From Panaeolus papilionaceus (taxonomy: Eukaryota; Basidiomycota; Agaricomycetes; Agaricales), in contig JADNRZ010000016.1 in NCBI GenBank assembly GCA_015501605.1, forward strand, positions 124,001 through 188,000: DNA of 64,000 nucleotides, in the 5' to 3' direction. The notes under the pieces are model-generated. The model did no database searches, was not told where the DNA came from, and saw only the letters and a list, made by a program, of their open reading frames with translations. Position numbers and translations under genes: made by a program. Below are positions 1-9,930 of the stretch, piece after piece. Numbering within the stretch: position 1 is the stretch's first letter; each line of letters begins with the position of its first letter.

Positions 1-1
1 C

Positions 2-526
2 GAGGACAGTTACGAGAACCCAGGTGTGCCACTGGGCGCGCATGACGAACGAGAAGGCGTATCCAACAGTGATAATTTTTCAAGAGTAAGTTTAATCCAA
101 CGTACCTCAGGAAATAAATTTACACGCATGTTTTGCTAGCTTGCAAGCAATCCATACGGGCAACCAAATCAAAGAAATTTCCGCGGCAACTTCAAGCAGT
201 ACTCATTTACGTGGTACGCGTCCCGCGACGCGAATGAGCCTTTAGAATACCCTCCACCCATTCCGGACAACGTTCATGTCAACGATGGAACCTTGTTTGT
301 TCATTCCTCGTCCTCGGGCGATGGCTCAATGAAAACCTGGATTAGGGACCAAGGATCGTGGAAGTTGATTGAGCAAGACACGCCATATAGATTCCCTCAT
401 GGCACATATATTTACAGCTCCAGCAACGGCTTTCCTAGCTGGGCGACTCCAAGTTCAAAGCGTAAAAGGAAATGTAAGATTGAAGGGGGTAGAGTAGGTA
501 CGGGTAAACGACCTCGAGTTGAATAA
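2..526 (+). CDS. 3' end of an unrecognised gene
   Basis: Partial gene entering from the left edge. An open frame from position 2 to 85 is followed by a GT-AG intron (86-139) and a last exon (140-526), and the two join in frame, giving 157 visible codons before the stop. The C-terminal end is rich in Lys and Arg (SKRKRK, GKRPRVE), which could be a nuclear localisation signal. The middle part is Ser/Gly-rich with several aromatic residues. I recognise no domain, and the start lies outside the window. It converges with the SUN-domain gene, with only about 70 bp between the two stop codons. Confidence 0.6.
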
Positions 527-596
527 TGAAAGTAATATATGACATTTTATCATCTGATGTATGAACGAACCCTTGAGCGGGCGGAATGAGGGGATA

Positions 597-1550
597 TCAA
601 GGCATGGAAGATAAACCGTTTACGCCGAGGTGATACAAACACGTCGTGTTGCCTCCCCAGTTGCTTAAAATCTCCACAAGCACCACATCGTAAACGGCCT
701 GTAGAGCGACGAGGGGCAAGGGTGCGGAGAAAGATTGTCGCTCCTTGTTAACAGAAGGGGTGAATTCAAGATTGATCAGCGGAACAAAGGTATCAGTTGC
801 TTGAAGGTTCAAGGGAAGTACGGCAGAAGGGGTTCTGGTCATGTCCTTCACAAGCCGGCAATAGCTATTATCCTGATAACAGAGCTGTCGAGCTACATCA
901 TGATCGCGGAGAAGACCCCATAAAACGAGAGATTTTGGAATGCGACGTCGTGACGTTGGAGAGAGCCGGTTGAAGGGGATATGGCTGACAGTGAGCGCAG
1001 TAATGGTGGCTGGCTCTGACAACTTGATACCAACTGTTCCTCTATGCCCATCAAACTCCCAGCAGTCCCCAATGACGTTGATATCCTCCAGCACGACAAT
1101 GGGAAGTCGGACGTGCTCTGCGCCATGATCTTGGAAATCGGAATTAATGATACCTAAGGAACTCGAATTCGCCACCTGCGTGGTAAATTGCGGTAGAATA
1201 CGAGCGCCATGACCGCTCAATGAGAAGTCAGGATTGGGATCCAAATCTAGGCCGAGGATGCTGTGTACGGTCCCCAACTGCGCACTGATGGTATCCACGC
1301 GCTGAGACAAGGAATGGAGTAAAGTGGAGTGTTTTTGGAGGGTATCAGAAGCCAATACCCGTTGTGCGATGTCTGTCTGACAGAGCTCATTCAGTGGCGG
1401 AAGAGTGTTGCGTACACTTGAAGTGCAGACGACCTGGATCAAATCGCAAGCCCCGGACCAGAAGTGGCAAACATTAATTATCCCGATAATGAGCAGCATG
1501 ATCCATTTGATAAGTCTTATTCCTACAGAAGGGCGGAGGGGCGTACCCAT
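597..1550 (-). CDS. SUN-domain inner nuclear membrane protein
   Basis: Single-exon gene of 317 residues beginning at an ATG. A hydrophobic segment at about residues 12-33 fits one transmembrane anchor. A short helical stretch with heptad-like spacing follows (about 55-100), and the C-terminal 170 residues look like a SUN (Sad1/UNC-84) domain. Key signatures are CWEFDG near the domain start, the stretch VGIKLSEPATI, and VEILSNWGGN with TCLYHLGVNG close to the end. These match the conserved end of SUN domains, where a SNWG motif precedes a Cys and a final strand. Known SUN proteins bind KASH partners in the perinuclear space and link chromatin to the cytoskeleton. The lumenal region here is short, so this is a small SUN protein of the sort that is often multicopy in basidiomycetes. 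Confidence 0.85.
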   Translation of the reverse strand: MGTPLRPSVGIRLIKWIMLLIIGIINVCHFWSGACDLIQVVCTSSVRNTLPPLNELCQTDIAQRVLASDTLQKHSTLLHSLSQRVDTISAQLGTVHSILGLDLDPNPDFSLSGHGARILPQFTTQVANSSSLGIINSDFQDHGAEHVRLPIVVLEDINVIGDCWEFDGHRGTVGIKLSEPATITALTVSHIPFNRLSPTSRRRIPKSLVLWGLLRDHDVARQLCYQDNSYCRLVKDMTRTPSAVLPLNLQATDTFVPLINLEFTPSVNKERQSFSAPLPLVALQAVYDVVLVEILSNWGGNTTCLYHLGVNGLSSMP

Positions 1551-1790
1551 TCGCTGAAAATATGCGTCAAAACTCTACATATTATTGCGCAAAACAAAAT
1601 TTTAGCTCACCCTGTCCGAAATCGGTGAGCGATGCTCAACCTTCGTTAGAAAACTATTAAGAGGCACCCGGAATTTTGGAGGGTATTCCTCATGCACGGA
1701 GGTTGCAGATGGTAGGTTCTGGGGCGACGTATGTGAGAGCATTGCCAGTGGCGGACGTTGTAAACGTCCACCTTAGATTTAAATGTAACA

Positions 1791-1903
1791 TGAAGGGCAT
1801 CCCTTCACGAGTACAATCGGAGTATTGAGCTAGTATCATAAAGGTATCCCTTCACGAGTACCATGAGAATCATAAAGTACAATCACAAAAGGGCGTCCCT
1901 TTG
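1791..1903. promoter_or_regulatory. Three AAGGG-NNN-CCCTT palindromes upstream of the SUN gene
   Basis: TGAAGGGCATCCCTTCA (1791-1807) is a perfect palindrome around a 3 nt centre. An imperfect copy lies at about 1838-1855 and AAAGGGCGTCCCTTT at 1888-1902. They sit about 240-350 bp upstream of the ATG of the minus-strand SUN gene. A related inverted repeat (GTGAC/GTCAC) follows near 1940-1965. The remainder of 1551-2002 shows no gene. A promoter role is inferred from position and from the same element recurring upstream of other genes. Confidence 0.55.
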
Positions 1904-2002
1904 CAATGGTGGTTATGGTGTCGCATTGCAACTCGTGAATCGTGACGACACGCTCTGTCACGACGCACGAGACTCACCTTGAAACTCAAAAAAATATATA
2001 TG

Positions 2003-2657
2003 TACTATCATCGGTCACCACTCGGGTAGTGTCACCACTCGGGTAATTTTGGTAATTTGCAGATATCTCGCTCAATTTTGCAAATTATAATCTGAGGATT
2101 TAAATCTGGGTAGACTAAAGAAGAATACACCAGGATCTGTACTTAGATATAGAAAAAAATTGAAATGAGGAGTGTAATAATTTGCAGACTGAATCGTGAC
2201 TCTCAAAAAGTCACGAAAAATGGGTGTTATTTTCCAGATCCCGTCCGATGTTGTGCTCATATTCCCAAGAAATCCGGCCTGAAACTCATGGTAGTAGATT
2301 ACTATATCCCTACCAAATATTAGGTTACCTCGAAGCTATCTGCATTTACGAGCGAGGAAATACTTATCGCGTAGACATGAAATCTGGGTATTTGATGGCA
2401 TCAGTTTCTGCCAAACTGACCTTTTCCACCACAGTGACGTTCGTGACAGCAAAACCCGAGTGGTGGCATTTTCGACTAGAATCCACCGGAAACACTCCGT
2501 GGCTCGTTCTGCCCCATTTTTCTTCATTTAAAAATCATATTCATACAAAGAAATAAAAGTTTTACCGATATACCAAGTCCCAATACTAGGGGATCAGAGG
2601 AAAATATTCCAGACACCGAGAAGTGGGATTCTACCCGACTGGTGACCGATGATAGTA
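2003..2657. mobile_element. MITE with 25 bp terminal inverted repeats and TA duplication
   Basis: The left end (2005-2029) and the reverse complement of the right end (2631-2655) match at 24 of 25 positions, beginning CTATCATCGGTCACCA. Both ends are flanked by TA (2003-2004 and 2656-2657), as expected for Tc1/mariner-like insertions. A partial repeat of the inner TIR (CACCACTCGGGTA) lies just inside the left end, and an inverted partial copy occurs near 2455-2470. The interior is AT-rich, has no convincing coding frame and cannot encode a transposase, so it is non-autonomous. It lies in the intergenic space between the SUN gene and the coiled-coil gene. Confidence 0.8.
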
Positions 2658-2865
2658 TAATAATTCTCACCAGCAGATATTGAACGCGTGGCGTCACATT
2701 TCACATGAGGGTCTCAATCATTTAAATTAATTAGTATTACCACTCAACCACTTGTCCATCTCCTCCTTCTCGTTATCAAATTAATCCCCAAACTCAACTC
2801 GTCCTTCTTCTCCTCCTCGTTATAAATCAAATCCCCCCCCCCCTCCCTCTCTCTCCCACCCGTAA

Positions 2866-2942
2866 TCGCAAAGGGTTACCCTCTGTGATTTCAAACGCAC
2901 CCGTGATCGCAAAGGGTTGCCCTCTGTGATTTCAAGAGCATC
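2866..2942. promoter_or_regulatory. Tandem palindromic repeat upstream of the coiled-coil gene
   Basis: Two tandem copies of about 38 bp, each holding ATCGCAAAGGG, a 3 nt centre (TTA or TTG) and CCCTCTGTGAT, so the arms are partly self-complementary. They end about 110 bp upstream of the first ATG of the coiled-coil gene. The preceding 2760-2865 is pyrimidine-rich, with a run of C around 2827, as often seen before fungal transcription starts. The element belongs to the dispersed palindrome family of this window. A regulatory role is inferred only. Confidence 0.5.
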
Positions 2943-3050
2943 CCCCTCTCAATCACAGAACTTTCCCATCTCCGAACTCTACATATCCTGCACTTCGCAC
3001 ACAGCCGTCTATTCCGCGCTCCACGCTTGGTTCCATCGAATCTCTTGAAT

Positions 3051-4270
3051 ATGCACGATAATATTGATCGTTACCCAAATGATGTTACAGAACCCGGATA
3101 TGAACTCGCCAATTTCGGTCCTCAGATGCACCCCGCAATCCGTCGAGAAGTGGCTCACATGATCGGCCAAGCCTCGGATCATATTGAGGGAAAGGTGGAA
3201 AGCATGAGAGCGACAGTGCTACCTCAGCTCGATTCACATCAAAAACTGATAGGAGAGCTTAAAGAAATGCATAGCAATATGCAGCAAGATATGGAGTACA
3301 TGTCGAACGCTTTTGATTCCAGAATCGCAGGTATGAATATAGTATTCGTGTGCAGCATATAAGCTGACTATTTACTCACAGGGACTGAAAGCATGACGAA
3401 GGCCGCAACCGATAGAGCAAAAAAAATTGAAAAAACAGTCATAACCTTCCAAGAAAAACAGACAGGTTTGTAGATATTGCTGTTGTGTCTGTAATGTGTC
3501 TTATAATTACGCGAATAGATCTGTCTCACGCCGTCGAACAATTGCAAACTCAAAAAAAAGGCCGCATGTTGAGGATACGAACAGTCATGAGTGTGGCCCC
3601 CTCGTTTGATCCAGAAGACGACAAAGATAAAGAATGGATTTGGTATATGAACAAATTAGGGAACTTCATGGAAGCGTTGAGAGGTGATTCGAGTGAAGGG
3701 ATTGCTGAAGATGCGGCGGGCACCGTTCAAGAGCCTCATGAAACGCAAGGAGAGTGTTCGGGAGAGAGCTTGCCACCCGACAGTTCCTTGATAACTGGTG
3801 CAGACATTTGCTTCTCTGCAAATGTTGGAGTGTCAGAGAATTTAGGGTTCCTGGGAGGGGAGGATGGAGGCGCACCGGAGAATATGAAGTCCATCAAGAG
3901 CGACTTGATCGAAGAGTTGGAGGCTGCTTCAAACGAAGAAATACCCAAACAGATCACGGATGGTGCTGGAGTATCGTCCCTTCTGCAGAGACTGAAGGGA
4001 GCAGGGATGGCGGCCCTACTGCAAGAATTGAAAAGCTCGGTGACATATCTTTCATATCCTCAACCTCCACGAAGTCTTCGGTATGCAGGCATTTTCTTCG
4101 TGCTTATTTTGATCTGCATATTCTTGTCTTTTTCCTTGTCTTATTTCACTACCATGGTGTACGCATCAATCCAACCCGCAGTAATAATGCAACCCGCTAT
4201 GTTCCCATCCTACCGGTTGCGTCGACAGGAGCGCATCACGAGAAAAGGAGCAAGCTCCTACAAAGTGTAA
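3051..4270 (+). CDS. Coiled-coil protein with a C-terminal membrane anchor
   Basis: The first ATG is at 3051. Introns at about 3331-3380 and 3465-3519 have GT-AG ends and keep the frame. The N-terminal 150 residues are rich in Glu, Lys, Gln and Met with heptad spacing (HQKLIGELKEMHSNM and similar), fitting a coiled coil. The middle is acidic and looks disordered. One strong transmembrane segment (AGIFFVLILICIFLSFSL) lies about 60 residues from the end, followed by a basic tail (RLRRQERITRKG). This topology resembles organelle or nuclear-envelope tethers. Its neighbours include a SUN protein and a Brl1/Brr6 protein, so a nuclear-envelope role is possible, but the tail lacks the short Pro-rich end expected of a KASH peptide. 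Function unknown. Confidence 0.7.
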
Positions 4271-4377
4271 TCTAACAGTGGATGACCATTCATTAATAGT
4301 AAAATATAAAAATGTGGCCGACTACGAAAACATGAAGTTTAAATAATAAATCAATGTACTGTCAATTATTATAATTC

Positions 4378-4976
4378 TCATTCATCCTGAAATATATTGT
4401 GGCGAAGTCAGTTCAGTGCGGAGACCAAGACAGATGGATACTCACATCATCCTTATATGCTCCTGGCATGGTACGAGCAATCGAAGAAGGCTGTTCAATG
4501 TTGTTTCCGAGTCTGGCAGAAAGCTGTTCATGCCTACGCTCCTTCACGGTAGAGTGTACCCTGCGATGAACTGGGGTTTGTTTCACGTGTGCCACTGCTG
4601 GTCCTCCATCCGATTCTGAGTCGCTGATGACGATGGTGGGCACAAATCGTACACGTTTCGAGGTCTTCTTTGCAACGGACTTGATACTATTGGGTGCCCC
4701 CGGAGAAAGAGTTGACTCCACGGTCAACGAGCAACGAGGTTTTCCTTCTGCAAGTGCCGAATTTACTTTGTCGTCGCTTAGGCGTGGCGCATCTTCTTCG
4801 AATTCATGGCGGTTGGATATGATAACGAAGTCGTCGTCTTCATGAGTGGCAGAGTCTTTGGTTTCATCTTCGTATTTGCTATTCCAATGGCTTACAAGTA
4901 TGAATTCAGTTGTGTCATGGAGATGGATGGGAGGAAATGATGGATGTGGGATGGGAGGGAATGATGAATGTGTCAT
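4378..4976 (-). CDS. Small acidic protein with SUMO-interacting-like motifs
   Basis: An ATG at 4976 opens a 177-codon exon. A donor reading GTGAGT after AYKDD and an acceptor before GATGAATGA give a tiny last exon (4378-4386), so the product is about 179 residues. Without this intron the frame stops at 4413. Two hydrophobic-acidic patches, DDDFVII and TIVISDSESD, resemble SUMO-interacting motifs, and KKTSKRVRF beside the second could be a nuclear signal. I recognise no folded domain. The start lies about 225 bp from a perfect palindrome at 5201, in an intergenic region shared with the divergent gene at 5731. Confidence 0.55.
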
Positions 4977-5200
4977 GGTAAAAGGCGGAATATAGAGTTG
5001 AACGGTCGATTGACAGTCGATGCTCCCAGAATGATTTTATACACCTTCAAGATACCATGACAATCCAGAGCGACCATGAAATAATGACAAAGCAATGGCA
5101 GAACAATCAGGAAGCAGAAACGATGCTCAGACAAAGGTTGAGAGGGGTTGCTACACACAATCACGAGCACCATTGAGCACCGATAGTTCAACATTCAACA

Positions 5201-5541
5201 CCCAAGGGTCTCCCTTGGGCGATGTCCATGCTGTTGTTTAGATCTTGATACCATCGATGATGGTTACGGGGGATGTAGAGTGGACGATGGATGTACGGAG
5301 TTGGTGTTCGGGGACATGAGCTTGGGGGCATCGACAGTGACACCTGGCGCCAGGCGTGTGTCGTGACCAGTACCTGACCCAACTAGTTCGCAGCACATGA
5401 TGCACGGTTCGAGCGCGTCGACTTCAACAAGCCAGAGTCGTCCTCCGACTGATCGAGTTGAAATTTGCCATGATGTTGGTGTCAAAAAAAAAACGAGAGC
5501 ATTGATTGTGCTGTGAGCAATATTGACAAAGGGAGACCCTT
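5201..5541. promoter_or_regulatory. Divergent intergenic region with two palindromes
   Basis: The 750 bp between two divergent genes (4977-5730) contains CCCAAGGGTCTCCCTTGGG (5201-5219), perfect over 8 bp arms, and AAGGGAGACCCTT (5529-5541). The first is 225 bp upstream of the minus-strand gene and the second about 190 bp upstream of the plus-strand gene. A TATAAAT motif near 5662 lies 70 bp before the plus-strand ATG. A 112-codon open frame on the minus strand here overlaps both palindromes, has no recognisable domain and is probably fortuitous. Confidence 0.5.
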
Positions 5542-5730
5542 GGTTGACTGTACGGTGTAAGTCCGAGTCGCAGCAGATTTCGCCTTTGTACGCACAAAAC
5601 AAAGGAAAGACAATTGACTCGAAACGTGGGGCAAATGCTTTAGTGGCTCAGTCTGCAGAGGTATAAATGCATAAAGTCTCGTCACGACAAGCCACACCTC
5701 GACATCTCCCCCAAATCTTGCTTGCTCACA

Positions 5731-6493
5731 ATGACACGGCGAGCACCCTCAAAAACAAGCACAAACTCCCGCCCGAGTGCAATGTACTGTAAGTACGCTC
5801 CAAGTTTTCAATCTGTACATCGCTACTCGATCCTCACTCCGCATTATAGTAACGCTTGTGTCTCTCTTCCTGTGTAGAGCGATTCCTCATCCTTTTCCGC
5901 TCGGTCAGGTGTATCATCTTAGTCAGTATTGTGGACATCTGTCGATATTGTATCTCACGATATACATTAGCATTTCAGATGGCGCAGAAAATCAATTATA
6001 CGCCCAATGTGCGATTGTCCGAGGCAATTGAACAGGCAACCCTGTGCTGTGTAAGTAGTGTCTCTGCAGGACTTCTTATATGTCTCACCGATTGACATAT
6101 GTCCCACAGGTGCATAATGGTTATCTGGAGGCGTCAGCGGTTTACTATGGTCAAGATGGAGAGCCAGTGGAATTTTATCACGTTACTCAACGCCTCAGAG
6201 ATAAGTAAGACTCTTCTAGATCTCCTTCTTTGATATCGTGTAATGTCACTTATGCCCAATACAGGTTTTCTTCTGCAGATACCCGGCCTCTTTGGAACCA
6301 AATTCGAGGGAGTGCTGCAGAGGTCATTGTCATGAGCACTATCGCTCATCAGTGCTTCAGCATGGAACAGGTTGGCATTATGGAGGAATATTATCGCCAT
6401 TCCAAAGAAGGGGAAAACACATCTTGCTTCAACTTGCGCATGGAGGAATTGTGGCAAGATCTCGAGGAGGAAGAACCGAAGCGCCGACAGTGA
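5731..6493 (+). CDS. Small unrecognised protein, five exons
   Basis: The proposed exons are 5731-5788, 5850-5908, 5979-6050, 6110-6204 and 6265-6493, all with GT-AG introns and a continuous frame, giving about 170 residues. The last three exons are the firmest. The second exon could instead be 5' untranslated, with translation starting at the ATG at 5979 directly after an intron. The N-terminus contains a hydrophobic run (LTLVSLFLC) if exon 2 is coding. The C-terminus is acidic then basic (LEEEEPKRRQ). I see no family signature. It has an apparent TATA-like promoter and a palindrome 190 bp upstream. Confidence 0.6.
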
Positions 6494-6809
6494 TGAAGGG
6501 CAGCCACATTATAATTAGTACTTGTAGTCACATCGCCCAATGTTGTATGATTTAATATGGAAATACAAATGAAACCCAAAGCACCTTCTGATTGTCAATC
6601 GATATATTGGTTCACCCAAAGTGGAGTCCAGGTGTATAAACAATTCGGACTCGTTTTGAACTGAAATGAATCAGGCTTTAAGAGTTGAGGGGGGCTCAAC
6701 AGAATTTCAGTCAAGACAGGGATGGGGTTGACGAAGCATGAACAGAAGGAAACGATACATTGATATCAAGTTCGAGCAATGCTTGTATATACGTCCATAC
6801 TACGTAGGT
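6494..6809. other. Convergent intergenic spacer, no gene seen
   Basis: This 316 bp separates the stop codons of two convergent genes. I find no convincing coding frame, repeat or palindrome in it. It probably holds the two 3' untranslated regions. Confidence 0.5.
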
Positions 6810-7486
6810 TTACACGTTGACTTTGAAAGCCCAAGTATGTGGATCAGTCTTACCACCTGGTAGTCCACCCGAGCGACCGATTGCTTGACGCTCGCGCTTT
6901 AAGGCGATGAAAGGGCGCACGATGGTCTTTTCGATGGTTCCGGTAGCAGTGGACTCTGAACGAAGGTTAGGAAAGAACTTAATCAAGAAGAAGTTGAGAA
7001 ACACCCACTGAGAAATTGAGCAGAGATGTGCACGGGACTGGTCATTACAACCCTCATGAGTGCACTAATATCACGTTAGAATGCATATGTGACGAACTTG
7101 CCAATGACCTGGAATATATATTCCGTCTCTGGGTACATTTCGAAACCCGGGGAAACGGTCTCGATTTTCTCGGGGACGAGAGCAGCCAGCGTTGCAGGAC
7201 CACACCGTTCGCCTGTGAGGAGGTTGACGCTGGTGACGTTGACAACACTACGATATACTAGTGTGCTTGCGTGAAACGGTAGATGGTGTGGCAGGGCAAT
7301 AGAAAATATGTGGAGAGGGGCTCCTGGCCGGATGCGTGTCTCAACCTGGCCACTGGTTAACTCCGTCATGCTAAAAGAGTCGAGGATGATAGTCAGTGTA
7401 ATTGACAGGGAAAGCCTAAGAAAGTCTCAAGGTCATGATTTCACTTACAGTAGGCCTTGTGATTCGTAGAAACGAGGGGCAGACAT
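6810..7486 (-). CDS. Unrecognised protein with a GC-AG intron
   Basis: ATG at 7486, and a first short exon joins after a GT-AG intron to an exon ending near 7103. The frame then continues into the last exon (6810-about 6960) only if the donor is GCAAGT, a typical non-canonical GC-AG site. The product is about 150 residues. It is not obviously membrane bound, ends with the basic stretch ALKRERQAIGRSGG, and has no domain I recognise. The join across the GC donor restores the only long downstream frame, which supports it, but cDNA would decide. Confidence 0.55.
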
Positions 7487-7829
7487 TATAGTTGATTCGA
7501 GGGAATGGGATGTTGTGGCTGTTGTGTCGTGTCGTTGTTCGTCAATTTAAAGTAAAATAACCCATTGTGTGAGCAAATAAAGCATTGACAATCATCACTC
7601 ACATAAACAGCCTTTGGTGGCATGGTCGTGAGTGCCAACGGGAATGGAGTAGAGGCAATCCTGACAAAGGTGATTCCGAGTATAATAGGATTTTACAATG
7701 ACATGAGCCTCATTTGAATCTACGAACTCGCGCCACTAAGTACGAGTGCTCTCACTTGTAGAAATCATACATCCTCCCAATTTGCTGTACCTCACTCTCC
7801 CAAAACTTCAACATGCAACGTGATACTGA
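7487..7829. promoter_or_regulatory. Divergent promoter region without recognised elements
   Basis: This 343 bp lies between two divergent genes (starts at 7486 minus and 7830 plus) and must contain both promoters. I see no member of the palindrome family here, unlike in the neighbouring intergenic regions. There is a 53-codon frame but no coding evidence. Confidence 0.4.
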
Positions 7830-8536
7830 ATGGACGTTAGGCAGCCAAAGGGCTCAACAGAGCGGTTCACGACATCAGACCTTGGTCTTTTGGGACTCGC
7901 ACGAATTTGTCGCTGGGCGCAAACTGTGAAGTCCTTCTTACTTTCACTTCTCCTGGGCTTGGGCTGATACAGAACTGTTTAACAAGTCCTCTGGTCTCTG
8001 TGACTAATAGCATGTGGCACTTGTTCTGGACGATGGTATTCATGTATTACAGTGTCGCTGGGATTCGCCGAATTGGGAATGATCTTGGAATGTATCGCGA
8101 TCACTACATCCGTGGTATGGACCTTACTCTATTGCTCTCCTTAGTACTACTAATCACTCCTTACAGCAAATACCATCGAATTCGATGCGTGCGCGAGTCA
8201 TTACGTCGTGAATCGCTGCGGAACGGCGAGCCAACCGCCTGCGATTGCCAACCAGTGCTTGAACTGGAAGCTTTGTATGGAGAGCGATCCGGAAAAGGTC
8301 AATACATTGGCTTTATGTACCTTGTATTTGGCGGAATCGATAAGTGTTGGTGCTCAACATTTGAATATGTGGTCGATGGTACGGGAATTGCGGTATAGCT
8401 TCATGGGTGCTTTGCTGAATTCCTCTTGTAGTCCGTTATTGTTGTTCTGTCAGTCGTTTTGATCGGCACGCTGGTTATTACCCAAAGAGTTCACAGAATT
8501 TGGGTTGAGAAGGCCTTTGTGATGCTGTCCCTTTGA
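7830..8536 (+). CDS. Brl1/Brr6-family nuclear-envelope protein
   Basis: Four exons (7830-7925, 7973-8114, 8167-8378, 8432-8536) join in frame to 184 residues. A membrane segment (LFWTMVFMYYSVAGI) precedes a lumenal domain with four cysteines in the family spacing: DACASHYVVNRC, then PPAIANQC, then LNWKLC. A second membrane segment (VIVVLSVVLIGTLVI) follows in the last exon. Two membrane spans flanking a Cys-Cys/Cys-Cys lumenal domain define the di-sulfide bridge nucleocytoplasmic transport domain of yeast Brl1 and Brr6, which act at the nuclear envelope in nuclear pore assembly and membrane lipid balance. The last intron matters, because reading through it destroys the second span. The protein is short compared with yeast Brl1, lacking a long N-terminal extension. 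Confidence 0.85.
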
Positions 8537-8576
8537 TAAATGATTGGAATGAAGTGATATTTGCAAATCCTCGCTC

Positions 8577-8910
8577 ACAAAGGGCGACCCTTTGCGAGAG
8601 GACTGTGTGATGGATTTAGAAAAAATTGGCAGATATTAGATTTGCAGCCGAAGTGAAACTGAAGAGAGACAATACAATCACAAAGGGTGGCCCTTCGCGA
8701 TGGTCGTCGCAGCTGAAGAGGTCCAAGGAAGGAAGACATCAGCCCTCCAACGTCACATCACTCACGTGCGGTGACACAACAACCTGGACCGAATCACCCT
8801 AAGCCTTCTCTGACACACCACCACCACCATCATCATCATCATTGCTCAAGGGTAACCTTTGAATAATGTGAACTCTAAACCGCCACCGTTGCTCAAGGGA
8901 TGCCTTTGAG
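8577..8910. promoter_or_regulatory. Cluster of four palindromes upstream of the 9105 gene
   Basis: Copies are CACAAAGGGCGACCCTTTGC (about 8577-8596), AAAGGGTGGCCCTTC (about 8682-8696), TCAAGGGTAACCTTTGA (about 8846-8862) and CTCAAGGGATGCCTTTGAG (8892-8910). The first two share arms containing CACAAAGGG and the last two share GCTCAAGGG, so the cluster mixes two sub-types. The nearest downstream ATG is at 9105, about 195 bp from the last copy. No gene is seen in 8537-9104. Confidence 0.55.
8812..8843. repeat. CAC/CAT trinucleotide microsatellite
   Basis: A short run of CAC triplets changing into CAT triplets, directly before a palindrome copy. Simple-sequence tract, not coding. Confidence 0.75.
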
Positions 8911-9104
8911 TGACGCAAACGTCTCTTTTTAAGAGCTCCGTTGCCTACTACTACTAAGTGGGTCGGGCATCGCATTTACTTTGTCAATAGACGGTCAATC
9001 CGTCGTTTGTCCAACCACGTCGCATTAACTCGCACATCAACACTATTTAAGAGGCTCGCCGTGGATATGTGGTCGCACCAGACACATAGCAAGAAAATTC
9101 CCTC

Positions 9105-9574
9105 ATGTCGTCCAGCCCAGGTGATTCCCAGCCACTCAAGCCCACTCACTGATACTCATTGATGGTGTTTCTTTAGATAGCAGCGCCTGTTCTGACAGTA
9201 GATCGTATCTAGACCTCGAGGATTACCGCTTCCAATCCGATGGAGATTCTGATGACGGTCGCTCTTACAGCTCATATTCTGTGTATGACATCAATCAGTC
9301 ACCAGCTCTGCTTCAAAGTGGCTTCGTCTGGCCGTCTCCAGACATGCAAATAAAGTGCGTGGCACATTTATGGACTCCACTTGTCATACCTCTAATTAGG
9401 TATTGATTCAGTAGCGCCGCCATGGGTCCACCGAAGCTGGGTCGGCGTAGGTTTCACAAAGTAAAAAGGACATTTTTTCAGCACCTGAACTCAGTCAGTG
9501 TTCTACGTCGCAAAATCGTGTCTGGCAGTCTGTTGGGAATCCGAAAGGCGCTTCAAAAATGCGGCGAGAAGTAA
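9105..9574 (+). CDS. Small Ser/Asp-rich unrecognised protein
   Basis: Three exons (9105-9120, 9177-9354, 9412-9574) with GT-AG introns of about 55 bp join exactly in frame to 118 residues. The first exon encodes only MSSSP plus one base. The N-terminal half is rich in Ser, Asp and Tyr (DSDDGRSYSSYSVYD), and the C-terminal half is basic (KLGRRRFHKVKR), suggesting a small disordered, perhaps nucleic-acid-binding, protein. No family recognised. Two palindrome copies lie within 260 bp upstream. Confidence 0.55.
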
Positions 9575-9851
9575 CTAATGATATACTAGAAAGTTCCGCC
9601 AGACAACCCCTTGTTATTACGATGGTAGTAGTAACCCCAGTTATGTCAGAGTCGCCGCACACAGTTTCTAAATCCTATCGCTTTACTTCATGTACCAAGC
9701 TCTTCTATTTGAAGGGAATCGACCCACCATTCGATTTGCCCGGAGTACCCAAGTGTTAATTATCGGTGATGTTATGATTTGTAGCTTAACCCTTTGTTCC
9801 CTTTGTCTTTCGGTTGGACGCACGCTCCGTCCCATTGTTGGCGAACAAACG

Positions 9852-9873
9852 GCCTTTGAGCATCATCAAAGGC
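9852..9873. promoter_or_regulatory. Inverted repeat before the DUF262-like gene
   Basis: GCCTTTGA and TCAAAGGC separated by 6 bases form a perfect 8 bp inverted repeat 58 bp upstream of the ATG at 9931. Its half-sites read in the opposite sense to the window's palindrome family (CTTTGA...TCAAAG rather than CAAGGG...CCCTTG), so it may be a permuted variant. The surrounding 9575-9930 has no convincing gene. Confidence 0.4.
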
Positions 9874-9930
9874 TCATCCTATAAATACCCCATAGGAAAT
9901 CCGTTTAGCACACTTTGCACTCTAGGCTCA

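Noticed and set aside
2224..2556. 110-codon plus-strand frame inside the MITE
   Set aside because: Begins at a non-ATG codon, no transposase motifs, lies wholly inside the non-autonomous element.
3051..4270. Possible KASH protein partner of the SUN protein
   Set aside because: The tail after the membrane span is basic and about 35 residues long and does not end in a Pro-rich KASH signature.
5188..5602. 112-codon minus-strand open frame between divergent genes
   Set aside because: Overlaps both palindromes, no domain, no promoter context, composition not protein-like.
9575..9930. Open frames in the spacer before the DUF262-like gene
   Set aside because: Short, no family signature, and they run into the inverted repeat at 9852.
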